Shown here: positions 17,827-27,601 of the stretch, piece by piece
Layout of the letters: every line of letters begins with the position of its first letter
Numbering within the stretch: position 1 is the stretch's first letter
Notes under the pieces: generated by a model
Told to the model about the DNA's origin: nothing
Databases searched by the model: none
What the model saw: the letters and a program-made list of their open reading frames with translations, nothing else
Assembly (NCBI GenBank): GCA_021799035.1
Contig: JAJZBG010000002.1
Location: 1-64,000 of the forward strand
DNA: 64,000 nucleotides
Direction: 5' to 3'
Origin: Actinomycetes bacterium
GTDB taxonomy: Bacteria > Actinomycetota > Acidimicrobiia > Acidimicrobiales > Acidimicrobiaceae
Position numbers and translations under genes: made by a program

Positions 17827-18756
17827 ATGGAAAAAAGTACCACTGACAGCTACAACAATGCCCAGGAGAAGCCTGATTCCTCAGCCATGAAAGAACTCCA
17901 CCTAGAGCAAAATGAACTGGTTGGGCCGGTATCCACCTTCATCGCAGGCAGCCGGGTTCTCCTGGTGGACGCAAAGGGTCATGAAGCATTTGTCAAATTG
18001 AAAGAGGGCGGTCAAAGCCATACTCATGCGGGATATATACTCCACGACGACCTAATTGGAAAGCCTGACGGATATCTGTACTCTACTAACACCGGTGCAC
18101 AATTCGTCGCATTGATACCCGGACTTGATGACATGGTGCTGAAAATGCCACGTGGTGCGCAGGTTATCTATCCCAAGGACATCGGTGCCATCCTGGTTCA
18201 TGCAGATATATTTCCCGGGGCCAAGGTGCTCGAAGCTGGCGTTGGCTCTGGGGCAATGTCGATGGCTCTTGTCCGGGCAGGGGCGCATGTGACTGGCTAT
18301 GAAGTGAGAGAGGATTTCGCTGAGATCGCCCTTAAGAACGTAGCCATGTTGGCTCGGAGGGGCAGGGAAGGTAGCTACAAAGTCGTGCTAAGGGACATAT
18401 ATTCAGGAATAGGCGAGACCGGTTACGATCGAGCGATACTTGACCTACCCGAGCCTTGGCAGGTGGTGCCGCATCTTCCCGCAGCTCTTGTCTCTGGAGC
18501 AAGGGTGTGCGCTTACCAGACTTCGATAAATCAGGTGGCGGAGTTCAAGCACTCCCTCGACATAGCCGGATTTAGCCAAGTTCGAACTGTGGAGCTCTTG
18601 GAGAGGGGATGGTATATTCAGGGCCGGGCTGTTAGGCCGGACCACCGGATGGTGGCACACACTGGATTCCTGACTTCTGCGCGTTACATTCCATCGTTAG
18701 TTGCGATAAGCCGCAAGGCTAAGGCGGGCGATGTGGACCCGTCTCAGCGCCGGTGA
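17827..18756 (+). CDS. trmI: tRNA (adenine-58-N1)-methyltransferase
   Basis: The 309-residue enzyme should methylate N1 of adenosine 58 in the T-loop of tRNA using S-adenosylmethionine. The SAM-binding segment VLEAGVGSGAMSMAL starts at residue 134, followed by GYEVREDF; the N-terminal beta domain of the TrmI family is present. The active form in the family is a tetramer. In mycobacteria trmI lies just upstream of the proteasome genes, as here. The start is ATG with a weak ribosome site. A strong terminator follows 24 bases after the stop. Confidence 0.92.
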   Translation: MEKSTTDSYNNAQEKPDSSAMKELHLEQNELVGPVSTFIAGSRVLLVDAKGHEAFVKLKEGGQSHTHAGYILHDDLIGKPDGYLYSTNTGAQFVALIPGLDDMVLKMPRGAQVIYPKDIGAILVHADIFPGAKVLEAGVGSGAMSMALVRAGAHVTGYEVREDFAEIALKNVAMLARRGREGSYKVVLRDIYSGIGETGYDRAILDLPEPWQVVPHLPAALVSGARVCAYQTSINQVAEFKHSLDIAGFSQVRTVELLERGWYIQGRAVRPDHRMVAHTGFLTSARYIPSLVAISRKAKAGDVDPSQRR

Positions 18757-18780
18757 CACCAGATTGAACTTCTGATGTTG

Positions 18781-18816
18781 TCAAAAAGCCGTCTGGTGGC
18801 TTAGACGGCTTTTTGA
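18781..18816. terminator. strong bidirectional terminator
   Basis: TCAAAAAGCCGTCT (18781-18794) and its exact complement (18803-18816) form a perfect 14-bp stem with an 8-base loop, flanked by an A-run on one side and a T-run on the other. It should end trmI transcription and also the convergent ferredoxin transcript. Confidence 0.88.
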
Positions 18817-18863
18817 GTTAATGTCAAGTCGAAGCTTTCAGCGGCAATAACCCGCTGATTATG

Positions 18864-19100
18864 TCAGTCGAGCTCCACGAAGATGCACTCGCCAGGGCAC
18901 TCTTCCGAAGCCTCTACCACGGCATCCTCGAGTTCGCTGGGGACCTGAGCCATCTGTGCAGATCCACCCGGGTCGTTGCATATGTTTCCGCTGTCCTTGA
19001 CATAGGCGATTCCATCGTCTTGCAACGTGAAGATGTCAGGACAGATCTCCTCGCAAAGTCCATCTCCCGTACAGAGATCTTGGTCTATCCAGACCTTCAT
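18864..19100 (-). CDS. single-cluster ferredoxin with Asp at the second ligand position
   Basis: A 78-residue acidic ferredoxin. The motif at the N-terminus is Cys10, Asp13, Cys16, with the remote Cys68-Pro giving the fourth ligand. This is the pattern of the Pyrococcus furiosus ferredoxin, whose cluster is ligated by three Cys and one Asp. Cys20 and Cys41 match the positions of the disulfide pair in that protein. Cys72 is extra. It should carry one electron for an unknown reductase or monooxygenase. It is convergent with trmI and divergent from mpa. The ATG is clear and GAGAGGAA lies upstream. Confidence 0.88.
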   Translation of the reverse strand: MKVWIDQDLCTGDGLCEEICPDIFTLQDDGIAYVKDSGNICNDPGGSAQMAQVPSELEDAVVEASEECPGECIFVELD

Positions 19101-19821
19101 ATTCGATTCCTCTCAATACAAATCAAGCTAATGAATCAATGCTGCCTTTAGTCTTACAAAATCCGGCCAACCATCTAAGTATCTACAATCTAATATCAAC
19201 GATGTGCCAAACCGTCGCACTTGGCATGGCTCCGGACGCTCGGCTCTAGAGGATTCTCTCTCTCGCGGAGGCTGGCCGTCAGGAGTTGAGCGCGAGTCTA
19301 GCAATACTGTAGTGGAAATCAAAAATGCCAAGGCAAAGGACTCCTGGGTGGCCTAGCTGCCTAAAGCAGTGTGCCCAAAAGAACCGGCTTGCGAAACGCA
19401 GCGAATGCAAGGCTTAGGCTCTGCTCGGACGGCGGGTGCGAATTCAGCTGCTGTGGCTAAAACGTGATTGCCTGGATACTAGGTCACATATTTGGTCTCA
19501 GTAAGTTTTATTATGCAATGCCCTCACGATTGGAGAGCGTGGTTGGTATGATTAATAAGGCACCCTGAGCTTAAGGTGGAATGGATTTAGTCGCTAGGCG
19601 CGGGCTTAGGATGGCTCAAAAGTTGTATCGAGAAATTCCCTTATTCCTTTCTGATGACTCTCTTCTGGATGGAGGACATACTCTCTCCAGAGGCCTCATT
19701 TCGATGGCGGGTCTCAGCAGCTCCTCACAGCAGTTTGGGCAGGAATTCCTCTATGGCAAAAAGTGAACGAAACTCTTCTGTTGAAGGATCGTCATTGGTG
19801 TAGGTTGGTGAATATCAGGAG
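19101..19821. other. 720-base intergenic region before mpa
   Basis: This is the longest gap in the window. It holds one weak candidate small gene (19581-19766) and a possible extended -10 element TATGAT at 19547-19552. I could not fold it into a tRNA, tmRNA or other known RNA. It probably contains the ferredoxin promoter (minus) and the mpa promoter (plus). Confidence 0.4.
19581..19766 (+). CDS. possible small ORF upstream of mpa
   Basis: A 61-codon frame with an ATG and AAGGTGG directly upstream. The predicted peptide has no membrane segment, no Cys and no recognised motif. It lies 26 to 34 bases after a TATGAT element. It may be a leader peptide or chance; support is weak. Confidence 0.25.
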   Translation: MDLVARRGLRMAQKLYREIPLFLSDDSLLDGGHTLSRGLISMAGLSSSSQQFGQEFLYGKK

Positions 19822-19830
19822 GTGATGGGA

Positions 19831-21588
19831 ATGTCGCAGCACGAGGACAGGGAAGAAATGAGTTTTGATGAGGGAATGACGGCCGAGGAAAAGATCGGTG
19901 TGCTCCAGACGGAGCTCGTGGATTTGCGCCGAAGACTCCAAGATGCACCTCTAAGAGTACGTACCCTGGAAGAGAAACTGCTGGAAGTCAATGGACAACT
20001 GACTCAAGCGATTTCACGGAATGAAAAGCTGACGTTCACCTTGCAGCAGGCCAGGGAGCACATAGCTACACTTCGTGAAGAGGTTGAGAAGCTAACCCAG
20101 CCCCCCTCTGCATACGGCATCTTCCTGGGTCGCAATGATGACGACACCGCAGACATCTACACCTCGGGAAGGAAGATGAGAGTTGCGGTGCATCCTGATA
20201 TATCGCTTGATGATCTGAAGACGGGGCAGGAGGTTGCCCTCAACGAGTCTTTCACCGTCATCCACGTTCGCAACAGAGAGGTAGTTGGCGAAGTGGTGAC
20301 AGTCAAGGACGTATTTGAGGACGAAGGCCGCGCCCTCATTATGGGTAGAGCTGATGAAGAGAGAATTGCCGAGATTGCCGGTGATCTCCAGGGCGTAAAG
20401 CTTAGGGTGGGGGACACCCTGCTCTTTGACTCGCGAACGAATCTGCTGCTTGAGAAGCTTCCCCGCCCTGAGGTGGAGGAGCTCATACTGGAAGAGGTTC
20501 CAGATGTCACCTACGATGACGTCGGTGGGCTTGATCGGCAGATAGAGGAGATAACCGATGCCGTCGAGCTGCCGTTCCTGCACCGAGCTTTGTTTAGTGA
20601 GTACAAGCTGCCAGCTCCCAAAGGGATCCTGTTGTATGGTCCCCCAGGCTGTGGAAAGACGTTGATTGCCAAGGCTGTCGCGAATTCGCTGGCAAAGAAG
20701 GTTGCGGCACTCAACCAGAGCACCAGCGTGAGAAGTTACTTTTTGAACATTAAGGGTCCTGAGCTACTCAACAAGTACGTAGGTGAGACCGAGAGACAGT
20801 TGCGACTGGTATTTCAAAGGGCGAGGGAAAAGTCGGAAGAGGGAGTGCCGGTCATTGTTTTCTTTGACGAGATGGACTCGCTGTTCAGGACTAGAGGAAC
20901 CGGTATCAGCTCTGATATGGAATCCACCATTGTTCCTCAGCTCCTTGCTGAAATCGATGGAGTCGAGGCACTGCGCAATGTCATTGTGATAGGCGCCTCT
21001 AATAGGGAGGATCTGATTGATCCGGCAATTCTTCGTCCGGGCAGGCTGGATGTGAAGATCAAGATCGAACGCCCGAATGAGGCTAGTGCAGCGGCGATAT
21101 TCTCCAGATATCTGACCCCGGATCTTCCGATGGATCAGAACGAAATCGCTACCATAGGTGGCGGAGATCCAGACAAAGCCATCGCTGCGATGATTGAAAA
21201 CACGGTGGAAGAGATGTACCGGACTGACGAGGCTAACAGGTTCTTGGAAGTCACCTACCAAAATGGCGACAAAGAGGTGCTCTTCTTCAAGGATTTTGCC
21301 TCCGGGGCGATGATTGAAAATATTGTTAGACGTGCCAAGAAGCTTGCCATCAAGAGAGCTATCTCGGGTGAGCCATCAGGCATAAGGACCTCTGACCTGA
21401 TCGAGTCCATTGCCAAGGAATACAAAGAGCACGAAGATCTGCCCAATACTACCAATCCGGATGACTGGGCAAAGATCTCCGGTAAAAAGGGTGAGCGAAT
21501 TGTGTACGTCCGCACCTTGGTCTCTGGCAGCACTGACTCTGCGGGAGGAAGGGCAATCGAGAAGGTCGGAACAGGACAGTATCTCTAG
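19831..21588 (+). CDS. mpa: proteasome-activating ATPase Mpa/ARC
   Basis: The 585-residue AAA+ protein unfolds pupylated substrates and feeds them into the 20S proteasome. An N-terminal coiled coil (about residues 15-90) recruits Pup; a tandem OB region follows; the AAA module has Walker A GPPGCGKT at residues 270-277 and Walker [10 protein letters not shown] from 341. The last residues are GTGQYL, the C-terminal docking motif with a penultimate Tyr used by Mpa to open the proteasome gate. ATG at 19831 is chosen because AGGAGG lies eight bases upstream; GTG 19822 and ATG 19825 overlap that site. Confidence 0.96.
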   Translation: MSQHEDREEMSFDEGMTAEEKIGVLQTELVDLRRRLQDAPLRVRTLEEKLLEVNGQLTQAISRNEKLTFTLQQAREHIATLREEVEKLTQPPSAYGIFLGRNDDDTADIYTSGRKMRVAVHPDISLDDLKTGQEVALNESFTVIHVRNREVVGEVVTVKDVFEDEGRALIMGRADEERIAEIAGDLQGVKLRVGDTLLFDSRTNLLLEKLPRPEVEELILEEVPDVTYDDVGGLDRQIEEITDAVELPFLHRALFSEYKLPAPKGILLYGPPGCGKTLIAKAVANSLAKKVAALNQSTSVRSYFLNIKGPELLNKYVGETERQLRLVFQRAREKSEEGVPVIVFFDEMDSLFRTRGTGISSDMESTIVPQLLAEIDGVEALRNVIVIGASNREDLIDPAILRPGRLDVKIKIERPNEASAAAIFSRYLTPDLPMDQNEIATIGGGDPDKAIAAMIENTVEEMYRTDEANRFLEVTYQNGDKEVLFFKDFASGAMIENIVRRAKKLAIKRAISGEPSGIRTSDLIESIAKEYKEHEDLPNTTNPDDWAKISGKKGERIVYVRTLVSGSTDSAGGRAIEKVGTGQYL

Positions 21589-21868
21589 ACATACAGGTTC
21601 GGTGTTTGCCGCAGACAAGCCCAGCTGGTTGGGGTCGAGCCGCTACGATCTCTTCAAAAGAGAGAAACTTGGGTTCGAAACAGATGGCCTCATGACATAG
21701 CTATGCACGATGGATTTGAATTGCAGTTTCTCTTTCTTATAAATGAGTCCAGCCGGACGGGTAGTGATCTTGATGACCTGCTCGAATAATCGGAAAAATG
21801 TTTAGTTTGTTTTGTCCTGGAATTCAAGTATTTGCCCCTAGGGCCTCAGATAGCGATAAGGTGCAGGT

Positions 21869-23362
21869 ATGGCTGTAGCAAAGGTCTGCGGGATCGAGAC
21901 TGAGTATGGCATCACCGTGCATGGGGTGCGGGATGCCAATCCAATCACTGCTTCCAGCATCCTGATCAACTCATATATTAACGAGCTTCACGGGAACGTT
22001 GACTGGGACTTTGTGGATGAGACTCCTGGTAACGACGCAAGGGGGTTCGCAAGGGAAAGCTTTCCACCTTCTGAGGTAGAGAGTCATCTGGTTAATACCG
22101 TTTTAACCAATGGTGCACGATATTACGTGGATCATGCGCACCCCGAATATTCTTCGCCTGAATGCATATCACCCAGAGAGGCTGTGATCTACGACAGAGC
22201 CGGCGAGGAGGTGCTCCGTACCTCAATGAGCGCGGCAATGCGGGCAATGCCATCTGGTCAGGAGATTGTCGTTTACAAGAACAATTCCGATCGCAAGGGG
22301 AACTCTTACGGCTGCCATGAGAACTATCTTCTGGATCGGGGGTTACCTTTTGGGAAACTCGTGAAGTACATCACGCCGTTTTTGGTCACTCGCCAGATCA
22401 TCGTTGGGGCAGGGAAGGTTGGGACCGAATCACCTCAAGTTCCCAAGGGCCAAGTGCCGTTCCAGCTTTCGCAAAGAGCTGACTTTTTCGAAGAGGAAGT
22501 TGGGCTCGAAACGACGTTGAAGCGCCCGATCGTGAACACAAGGGACGAACCGCATGCAGACGCATCACGCTATCGGCGGCTTCATGTTATTCTCGGCGAC
22601 GCCAACATGTCAGAAATTTCAAGCTACTTGAAGGTCGGAACTACTTCAATTGTGCTGTCAATGATCGAAGATGGCTTCATGGACGACTTGGACCTTTCGT
22701 TGTACGACCCAGTTTCCTCGCTCAGGCACGTTTCTTACGACCTGACGCTGAAGCGTCAGCTTCGTTTGAAGTCAGGCAAGAGGATGACTGGGCTTGAGAT
22801 ACAGCGAGTGCTTTTTGAGAAGGCTCAGGAGTATCGAGACAGTCGGGGACTTTCTGCGCTGGGTCCTTCGGGTGACGGTGACTCCGTTCTTGAGTTGTGG
22901 GGAAAGGTCCTCGACGTTCTTGAGACAGATCCGATGCAGCTTTCCGATTCCCTCGACTGGGTAGCGAAGTACAGGCTCGTCATGGGTTATCGCGAGCGCA
23001 ACGGCCTCGAATGGGATGACCCCAAGTTGGCGGCAATTGATCTTCAGTACCACGACATAAGGCCGGCAAAATCGCTTTTTTATAGGCTCGGGGTAAGGAC
23101 TATTCTGGGAGAAGAAGAAGTGAAGGCGGCTGTGACCCAACCACCTGCCAGTACGAGAGCATATTTTAGAGGAAAGTGTTTGGAAAGATTTGGTGACTAT
23201 ATTGCGGCTGCAAACTGGGATTCGATGATCTTCGATCTCGGATCTGATCCGCTGAGAAGAGTGCCGATGATGGATCCATTAAAAGGGACAAGAGACCATG
23301 TTGGAAAGTTATTCGACGAAAGTGCGAATCCGGCACAATTGCTAGATAGTCTCGGATCATAA
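21869..23362 (+). CDS. dop: depupylase/deamidase Dop
   Basis: A 497-residue carboxylate-amine ligase-fold enzyme. In the Pup system Dop deamidates the terminal Gln of Pup and also removes Pup from proteins. It starts with the GIETEYGI motif and keeps the HPEYSSPEC and NTRDEPHAD segments of the family. It is longer than PafA and carries the extra N-terminal loop region (residues about 40-75) typical of Dop, and it lies directly upstream of pup, which is the usual Dop place. The 280-base spacer after mpa has a partial inverted repeat (AGAGAAACT at about 21660 and AGTTTCTCT at about 21725). Confidence 0.93.
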   Translation: MAVAKVCGIETEYGITVHGVRDANPITASSILINSYINELHGNVDWDFVDETPGNDARGFARESFPPSEVESHLVNTVLTNGARYYVDHAHPEYSSPECISPREAVIYDRAGEEVLRTSMSAAMRAMPSGQEIVVYKNNSDRKGNSYGCHENYLLDRGLPFGKLVKYITPFLVTRQIIVGAGKVGTESPQVPKGQVPFQLSQRADFFEEEVGLETTLKRPIVNTRDEPHADASRYRRLHVILGDANMSEISSYLKVGTTSIVLSMIEDGFMDDLDLSLYDPVSSLRHVSYDLTLKRQLRLKSGKRMTGLEIQRVLFEKAQEYRDSRGLSALGPSGDGDSVLELWGKVLDVLETDPMQLSDSLDWVAKYRLVMGYRERNGLEWDDPKLAAIDLQYHDIRPAKSLFYRLGVRTILGEEEVKAAVTQPPASTRAYFRGKCLERFGDYIAAANWDSMIFDLGSDPLRRVPMMDPLKGTRDHVGKLFDESANPAQLLDSLGS

Positions 23363-23372
23363 GGAGAGTCAG

Positions 23373-23573
23373 ATGGCAGAGAGAGAACTAAAGAAGAAGT
23401 CAACATCACAGCGAACCGAGGATGAGGTAGTTGATGCGACGGCGCCTTCCGGCACCGAGAAGTCAGAGAAGCTGAAGGCGGAACTCGACGATTTGCTTGA
23501 CGAGATTGACGAGGTGCTCGAGGATAATGCGGAGGAGTTCGTTCGAAACTACGTTCAAAAGGGTGGACAGTAG
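23373..23573 (+). CDS. pup: prokaryotic ubiquitin-like protein Pup
   Basis: A 66-residue, highly charged, disordered protein ending in GGQ. The final Gln must be deamidated to Glu by Dop before PafA can attach Pup to lysines of target proteins. The C-terminal half (KLKAELDDLLDEIDEVLE) is the helix that pairs with the Mpa coiled coil. Start ATG with AAGGAGAG upstream, ten bases after dop. It acts in the cytoplasm. Confidence 0.97.
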   Translation: MAERELKKKSTSQRTEDEVVDATAPSGTEKSEKLKAELDDLLDEIDEVLEDNAEEFVRNYVQKGGQ

Positions 23574-23646
23574 TACCGCAGCCCTCGAGGCGGAAGAGCG
23601 ATTTGGAAATAGCTGCGAAATATTGCGATTGGAAAGGGTGAACTAA

Positions 23647-24462
23647 GTGACATTGCCAGTTTTCGATGTCAGGGAGGATCCTGGTCCGAACTTTATGAAT
23701 CTCCTCATCAAGTCGGGCCTTGGTCCGTTCGAACCCCCGGCTGGCGTAGTTTCAGAACTTTCATCTAAGGGCATTACCGTTCCTTACGGTACAACAATTG
23801 CGGCCCTGAGGTATGCGGATGGGATCGTGATGGCGGGTGACCGAAGGGCTACTGAAGGCAACTTCATTGCTCACAGGCGAATAGAAAAAGTATTTGCTGC
23901 AGACAAGTACTCAGCTGTGGGAATAGCAGGCGCTGCCGGCCCTGCGGTCGAGATGGTGCGCCTATTCCAAACTCAGCTGGAACACTACGAGAAGGTTGAA
24001 GGTGTGAATCTGAGCCTGGAGGGGAAGGCGAATCAGCTTTCCCAGATGATCCGGGCGAACTTGACCATGGCTATGCAAGGCCTTGTGATAATGCCCCTTT
24101 TTGCCGGGTGGGATATCCAACGTAAGGTAGGCCGCATCTTTACATACGATGTCACGGGAGGAAGGTACGAGGAAGTTGCCTATCACGCTATCGGTTCTGG
24201 TGGCAAAGATGCCAGGACTACCATCAAGCTAGGCATCAAAGAGGGAATGAGCAGGGAAGAAGCAATCTCGCTTGCAATTTCTGCACTCTACGAAGCCGCT
24301 GACGAGGATAGCGCTACAGGTGGGCCCGACCTTGTTAGGGGCATCTACCCGATTGTAGCGACAGTGGATAGGAACGGATTTTCGAGATTAGAGGATGCAG
24401 AGGTTGCAGCCGCATCCCGAGAGGTGATCACCATCAAATCTAGCGTAGGTGGAGCACAGTGA
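23647..24462 (+). CDS. prcB: 20S proteasome beta subunit
   Basis: The 271-residue precursor carries a 48-residue propeptide. Cleavage between Gly48 and Thr49 (YG/TTIAALRY) exposes the catalytic N-terminal threonine. Other expected features are MAGDRRAT and the IAGAAGPA segment. It forms the inner heptameric rings of the core. The start is GTG with GGGTGAA upstream. Its stop overlaps the prcA start by four bases (GTGA), so the two subunits are made in a coupled way. Confidence 0.96.
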   Translation: MTLPVFDVREDPGPNFMNLLIKSGLGPFEPPAGVVSELSSKGITVPYGTTIAALRYADGIVMAGDRRATEGNFIAHRRIEKVFAADKYSAVGIAGAAGPAVEMVRLFQTQLEHYEKVEGVNLSLEGKANQLSQMIRANLTMAMQGLVIMPLFAGWDIQRKVGRIFTYDVTGGRYEEVAYHAIGSGGKDARTTIKLGIKEGMSREEAISLAISALYEAADEDSATGGPDLVRGIYPIVATVDRNGFSRLEDAEVAAASREVITIKSSVGGAQ

Positions 24463-25133
24463 CAGTCCCTTTCTATGTAGCTCCAGAACAAGTCATGAAA
24501 GATCGGGCAGATTATGCCCGGAAAGGGATCGCAAGAGGAAGATCCCTGATTGGCAGCGTATACAAAGATGGGATATTGCTCGCTGCAGAGAATCCGTCAA
24601 GGTCTTTGCACAAGATTTCTGAAATATATGACAGGATTGCGTTTGCTGGAGTTGGGAAATACAACGAGTTTGATCAGCTGAGAGTGGCTGGCATCAGACA
24701 TGCCGATACGAAGGGTTTCACTTACTCACGCGATGATGTGGATGCTCGGTCACTCGCGAATGTTTATGCGCAGTATCTGGGTCAGGTCTTCACGCATGAA
24801 ATGAAGCCCCTTGAAGTTGAGATTCTCGTAGCGGAACTTGGGACCGAAGACACTCCAAGCCAGCTATTCCATATCCTTTATGATGGCACCGTCATGGACG
24901 AAAGCCGTTTCAGCGTCCTCGGCGGTGATTCCGAGTCTATATCCGAGAGGTTCGGCGCAGAATTTCAGGCTGACTGGTCGCTTGAGCTGGCTCTGAGGGC
25001 GGCGGTCCGAGCGCTTGCTGGTCCGGAAAGGAACTTGGGCCCAAGGGACCTTGAAGTTGCAATTTTGAGCAAGAAAAACGGTAGAAGGACGTTTGATCGA
25101 TTGGGATATGCGGCTTTGGAAGAGCTTCTCTAG
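24459..25133 (+). CDS. prcA: 20S proteasome alpha subunit
   Basis: A 224-residue alpha subunit forming the outer rings and gate of the core particle. The N-terminus has the actinobacterial pattern APEQVMKDRADYARKGIARG, followed by AAENPSRSLHKISEIYDRI and VGKYNEFDQLR. There is no catalytic Thr, as expected. The GTG start overlaps the end of prcB. pafA follows after 17 bases. Confidence 0.96.
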   Translation: MTVPFYVAPEQVMKDRADYARKGIARGRSLIGSVYKDGILLAAENPSRSLHKISEIYDRIAFAGVGKYNEFDQLRVAGIRHADTKGFTYSRDDVDARSLANVYAQYLGQVFTHEMKPLEVEILVAELGTEDTPSQLFHILYDGTVMDESRFSVLGGDSESISERFGAEFQADWSLELALRAAVRALAGPERNLGPRDLEVAILSKKNGRRTFDRLGYAALEELL

Positions 25134-25150
25134 TTTGCAAGGATTGATTA

Positions 25151-26518
25151 TTGGTGAGTCTTGAGCGTCGTATTTTTGGATTGGAAAATGAATACGGCGT
25201 CACATGCACTTTGAGAGGTCAAAGGCGTCTGTCACCCGACGAAGTTGCTCGGTATTTGTTTCGGCGTGTTGTGAGTTGGGGAAGGTCGAGCAACGTCTTT
25301 CTTGAAAACGGGGCAAGGCTTTATCTTGATGTCGGTTCCCATCCAGAGTATGCAACTCCAGAGTGTGACTCCTTGCGTGACGTCGTCGTGCACGACAAGG
25401 CGGGTGAGAAGATACTTGAGACTCTCGTGGCCTCTGCTGAAGTGAGAATGCGCGAAGAGGGCATCAAGGGTTCAATTTATCTTTTCAAGAATAACACTGA
25501 CTCAGCTGGAAACTCTTACGGGTGCCATGAGAACTACCTCACAACTCGCACAGACGAATTCTCGCATTACGCCGAAGTTTTGATCCCGTTTCTTGTGTCT
25601 CGACAAATCTATGCCGGCGCAGGAAAAGTGTTGCAGACTGCGAGGGGCCCCATCTACTGCATTTCCCAGCGGGCTGAGCACATCTGGGAAGGGATATCTT
25701 CGGCGACCACGCGGTCACGGCCGATCATCAATACTAGGGACGAGCCGCATGCGGACTCTGAAAAGTACAGGAGACTTCACGTCATAGTTGGCGACTCAAA
25801 CATGAGTGAGTATGCGACGTTTCTGAAGGTGGGCGCCACAGCCATCATGTTGAGGATTCTGGAAGATCCGAGTTTCGTATTGCGTGATCTGAGCCTGGAG
25901 AATTCGATTAGGGCAATCCGCGAGATCAGCCATGATATGACTTGCCAGCGCAAGGTGAGACTTGCGAACGGGAGAGAGCTTTCTGCACTTGAAATCCAGC
26001 AGGAGTATTGTGAAAAGGCTCGGAAGTACTGTGATCTGAAGGGTCTTCCTCCGGATGAAGAAAAGGCCTTAGAGATGTGGGAGCACGTTCTTCAAGGGAT
26101 CGAAAAGGACCCCCTATCGCTGGACACCGAGTGCGACTGGGTCATAAAGCACAATCTGATAGAGGCATTTCGAGAGAAGCACGATCTTTCCTTGGCGCAT
26201 CCTCAGATTTCTCTTCTAGACCTCCAGTACCATGATGTAAACGCAGAGCGTGGTGTCTTTTACAAGTTGCAAGATCGTTCCATGGTCGAAAGAATGGTCA
26301 CGGACGAAGAAATTGAACAGGCCATGTCGAACCCGCCGTCAACCACTAGGGCTAAACTGCGTGGAGAATTTATTGCGAAGGCAAAGGAGAAGAAGCGCGA
26401 TTTTACAGTTGACTGGGTGCATCTGAAGTTGAATGACCAAGCTCAGCGCACCGTGTTGCTGAAGGATCCGTTCAAATCCGAAGACGAGAGGGTCGATCGG
26501 CTCATCGAGAGCCTCTAG
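25151..26518 (+). CDS. pafA: Pup-protein ligase PafA
   Basis: The 455-residue ligase activates the C-terminal Glu of Pup with ATP and joins it to lysine side chains of target proteins. It starts with [14 protein letters not shown], and contains [20 protein letters not shown] and [14 protein letters not shown], all typical of PafA rather than Dop. It is a paralogue of the upstream dop gene. The start is TTG (AAGG eight bases upstream); GTG 25154 is an alternative. In mycobacteria pafB and pafC follow pafA; here the next gene is lepB. Confidence 0.94.
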   Translation: MVSLERRIFGLENEYGVTCTLRGQRRLSPDEVARYLFRRVVSWGRSSNVFLENGARLYLDVGSHPEYATPECDSLRDVVVHDKAGEKILETLVASAEVRMREEGIKGSIYLFKNNTDSAGNSYGCHENYLTTRTDEFSHYAEVLIPFLVSRQIYAGAGKVLQTARGPIYCISQRAEHIWEGISSATTRSRPIINTRDEPHADSEKYRRLHVIVGDSNMSEYATFLKVGATAIMLRILEDPSFVLRDLSLENSIRAIREISHDMTCQRKVRLANGRELSALEIQQEYCEKARKYCDLKGLPPDEEKALEMWEHVLQGIEKDPLSLDTECDWVIKHNLIEAFREKHDLSLAHPQISLLDLQYHDVNAERGVFYKLQDRSMVERMVTDEEIEQAMSNPPSTTRAKLRGEFIAKAKEKKRDFTVDWVHLKLNDQAQRTVLLKDPFKSEDERVDRLIESL

Positions 26519-26532
26519 GAAGGTTTGGACTT

Positions 26533-27120
26533 TTGCGAGAGCAGGAAGCTCCTGTCGGTTCTGAAGAGCCGCCTAGGAGGTCACTTTCTAAAAGCTCCAG
26601 GAGAAATATCAGGGATCTTGCAATCATCCTTGTGGTTGCTGTGGTTTTTGGGATAGTGATCCGGAGTTTTGTATTCCAGTCATTTTTCATTCCATCTGGC
26701 TCTATGATTCCCACGCTTAAGCCGGGAAATCGAGTACTTGTGAACAAGCTGGCGTATGATTTCCACCCGGTCCATCGCGGCGACATCATCGTGTTTAGGA
26801 CTCCTCCAAATGATCGGGGTAATCCTGCGATTAAAGACCTCGTGAAAAGAGTCGTTGGTCTTCCTGGTGACGTCGTGTCGTCAAAGAACGGAAAACTCTA
26901 CATCAACGGGAAGCCGCTGCCAGAACCGTATCTGCCCCCTGGGACTGTGACGAATGGGGTTCCTGTGACAAAGATTCCCCCTGGTGAACTTTGGGTCATG
27001 GGCGACAACAGAACCGATTCTGAAGATTCGAGATTTTTTGGCCCCATATCGGAAAAATTGATCGTCGGGCGAGTGTTCCTCCGTTACTGGCCATTTAGTT
27101 CATTTAAAGTCTTTGGTTAG
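26533..27120 (+). CDS. lepB: signal peptidase I
   Basis: A 195-residue membrane-anchored peptidase that removes signal peptides from exported proteins. One transmembrane segment (about residues 29-47) is followed by the catalytic Ser57 in PSGSM and the general base Lys105 in VKRVVGLPGD, and later MGDNRTDSEDSR. The start is TTG with AGGAAGG eight bases upstream. It lies 14 bases after pafA and before tatB, so export functions follow the Pup genes directly. Confidence 0.93.
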   Translation: MREQEAPVGSEEPPRRSLSKSSRRNIRDLAIILVVAVVFGIVIRSFVFQSFFIPSGSMIPTLKPGNRVLVNKLAYDFHPVHRGDIIVFRTPPNDRGNPAIKDLVKRVVGLPGDVVSSKNGKLYINGKPLPEPYLPPGTVTNGVPVTKIPPGELWVMGDNRTDSEDSRFFGPISEKLIVGRVFLRYWPFSSFKVFG

Positions 27121-27186
27121 CTAGTCCAACTAGAAGTGTGGCCTTGAACTGCAAGTATTTCTTGTATTGAGGCTACTATCTAACTT

Positions 27187-27597
27187 GTGGGCAACTTGGA
27201 TCCAACAAAGATTGCCATTGTGCTTATAGTGGCGCTGGTCGTTCTGGGGCCAGAGAAGCTGCCAGGCTTCACTAAGCAACTTGGCGCCTGGTGGGGTGAG
27301 TTTCAAAGGGTCAGAGCGCGGATCCAGGGGGAGATCAACGGAGCTGTGGGCCAGATCAACAATGTGGCGTCTCCCCTTACGGAGACGTTCAAAGCGGCGT
27401 CTGCGGGTGCAAGTGGCATTATTCCTTCTATCTTTTCGCCACAGATTGGCAAATCCGAATCAAGCGAGAAGCAAGCAAACAGCGACAGGGGGATATCAAC
27501 GCCTGGAACACCGCGGCCGTCTTTAAAGGCAGGGGAAGGATGGGGGTCGGGCGAAGGGGAGAGCGGATATAGGTACGGAGATCCGAGGCTGAATTGA
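27187..27597 (+). CDS. tatB: Sec-independent translocase subunit TatB (TatA/B family)
   Basis: The 136-residue protein has one N-terminal transmembrane helix (about residues 6-20) with LGPEKLPG, then an amphipathic helix (KQLGAWWGEFQRVRARI) and a disordered Gly/Ser/Pro tail. These are the features of the TatA/B family; the Glu-Lys-Leu-Pro motif and length favour TatB. It works with TatC to export folded proteins with twin-arginine signals. The start is GTG with no strong ribosome site. tatC follows after four bases. Confidence 0.87.
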   Translation: MGNLDPTKIAIVLIVALVVLGPEKLPGFTKQLGAWWGEFQRVRARIQGEINGAVGQINNVASPLTETFKAASAGASGIIPSIFSPQIGKSESSEKQANSDRGISTPGTPRPSLKAGEGWGSGEGESGYRYGDPRLN

Positions 27598-27601
27598 TGA
27601 G

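Noticed and set aside
19128-19331. 67-codon frame on the minus strand upstream of the ferredoxin
   Set aside because: No ribosome site, irregular composition and no family; more likely the ferredoxin upstream region.
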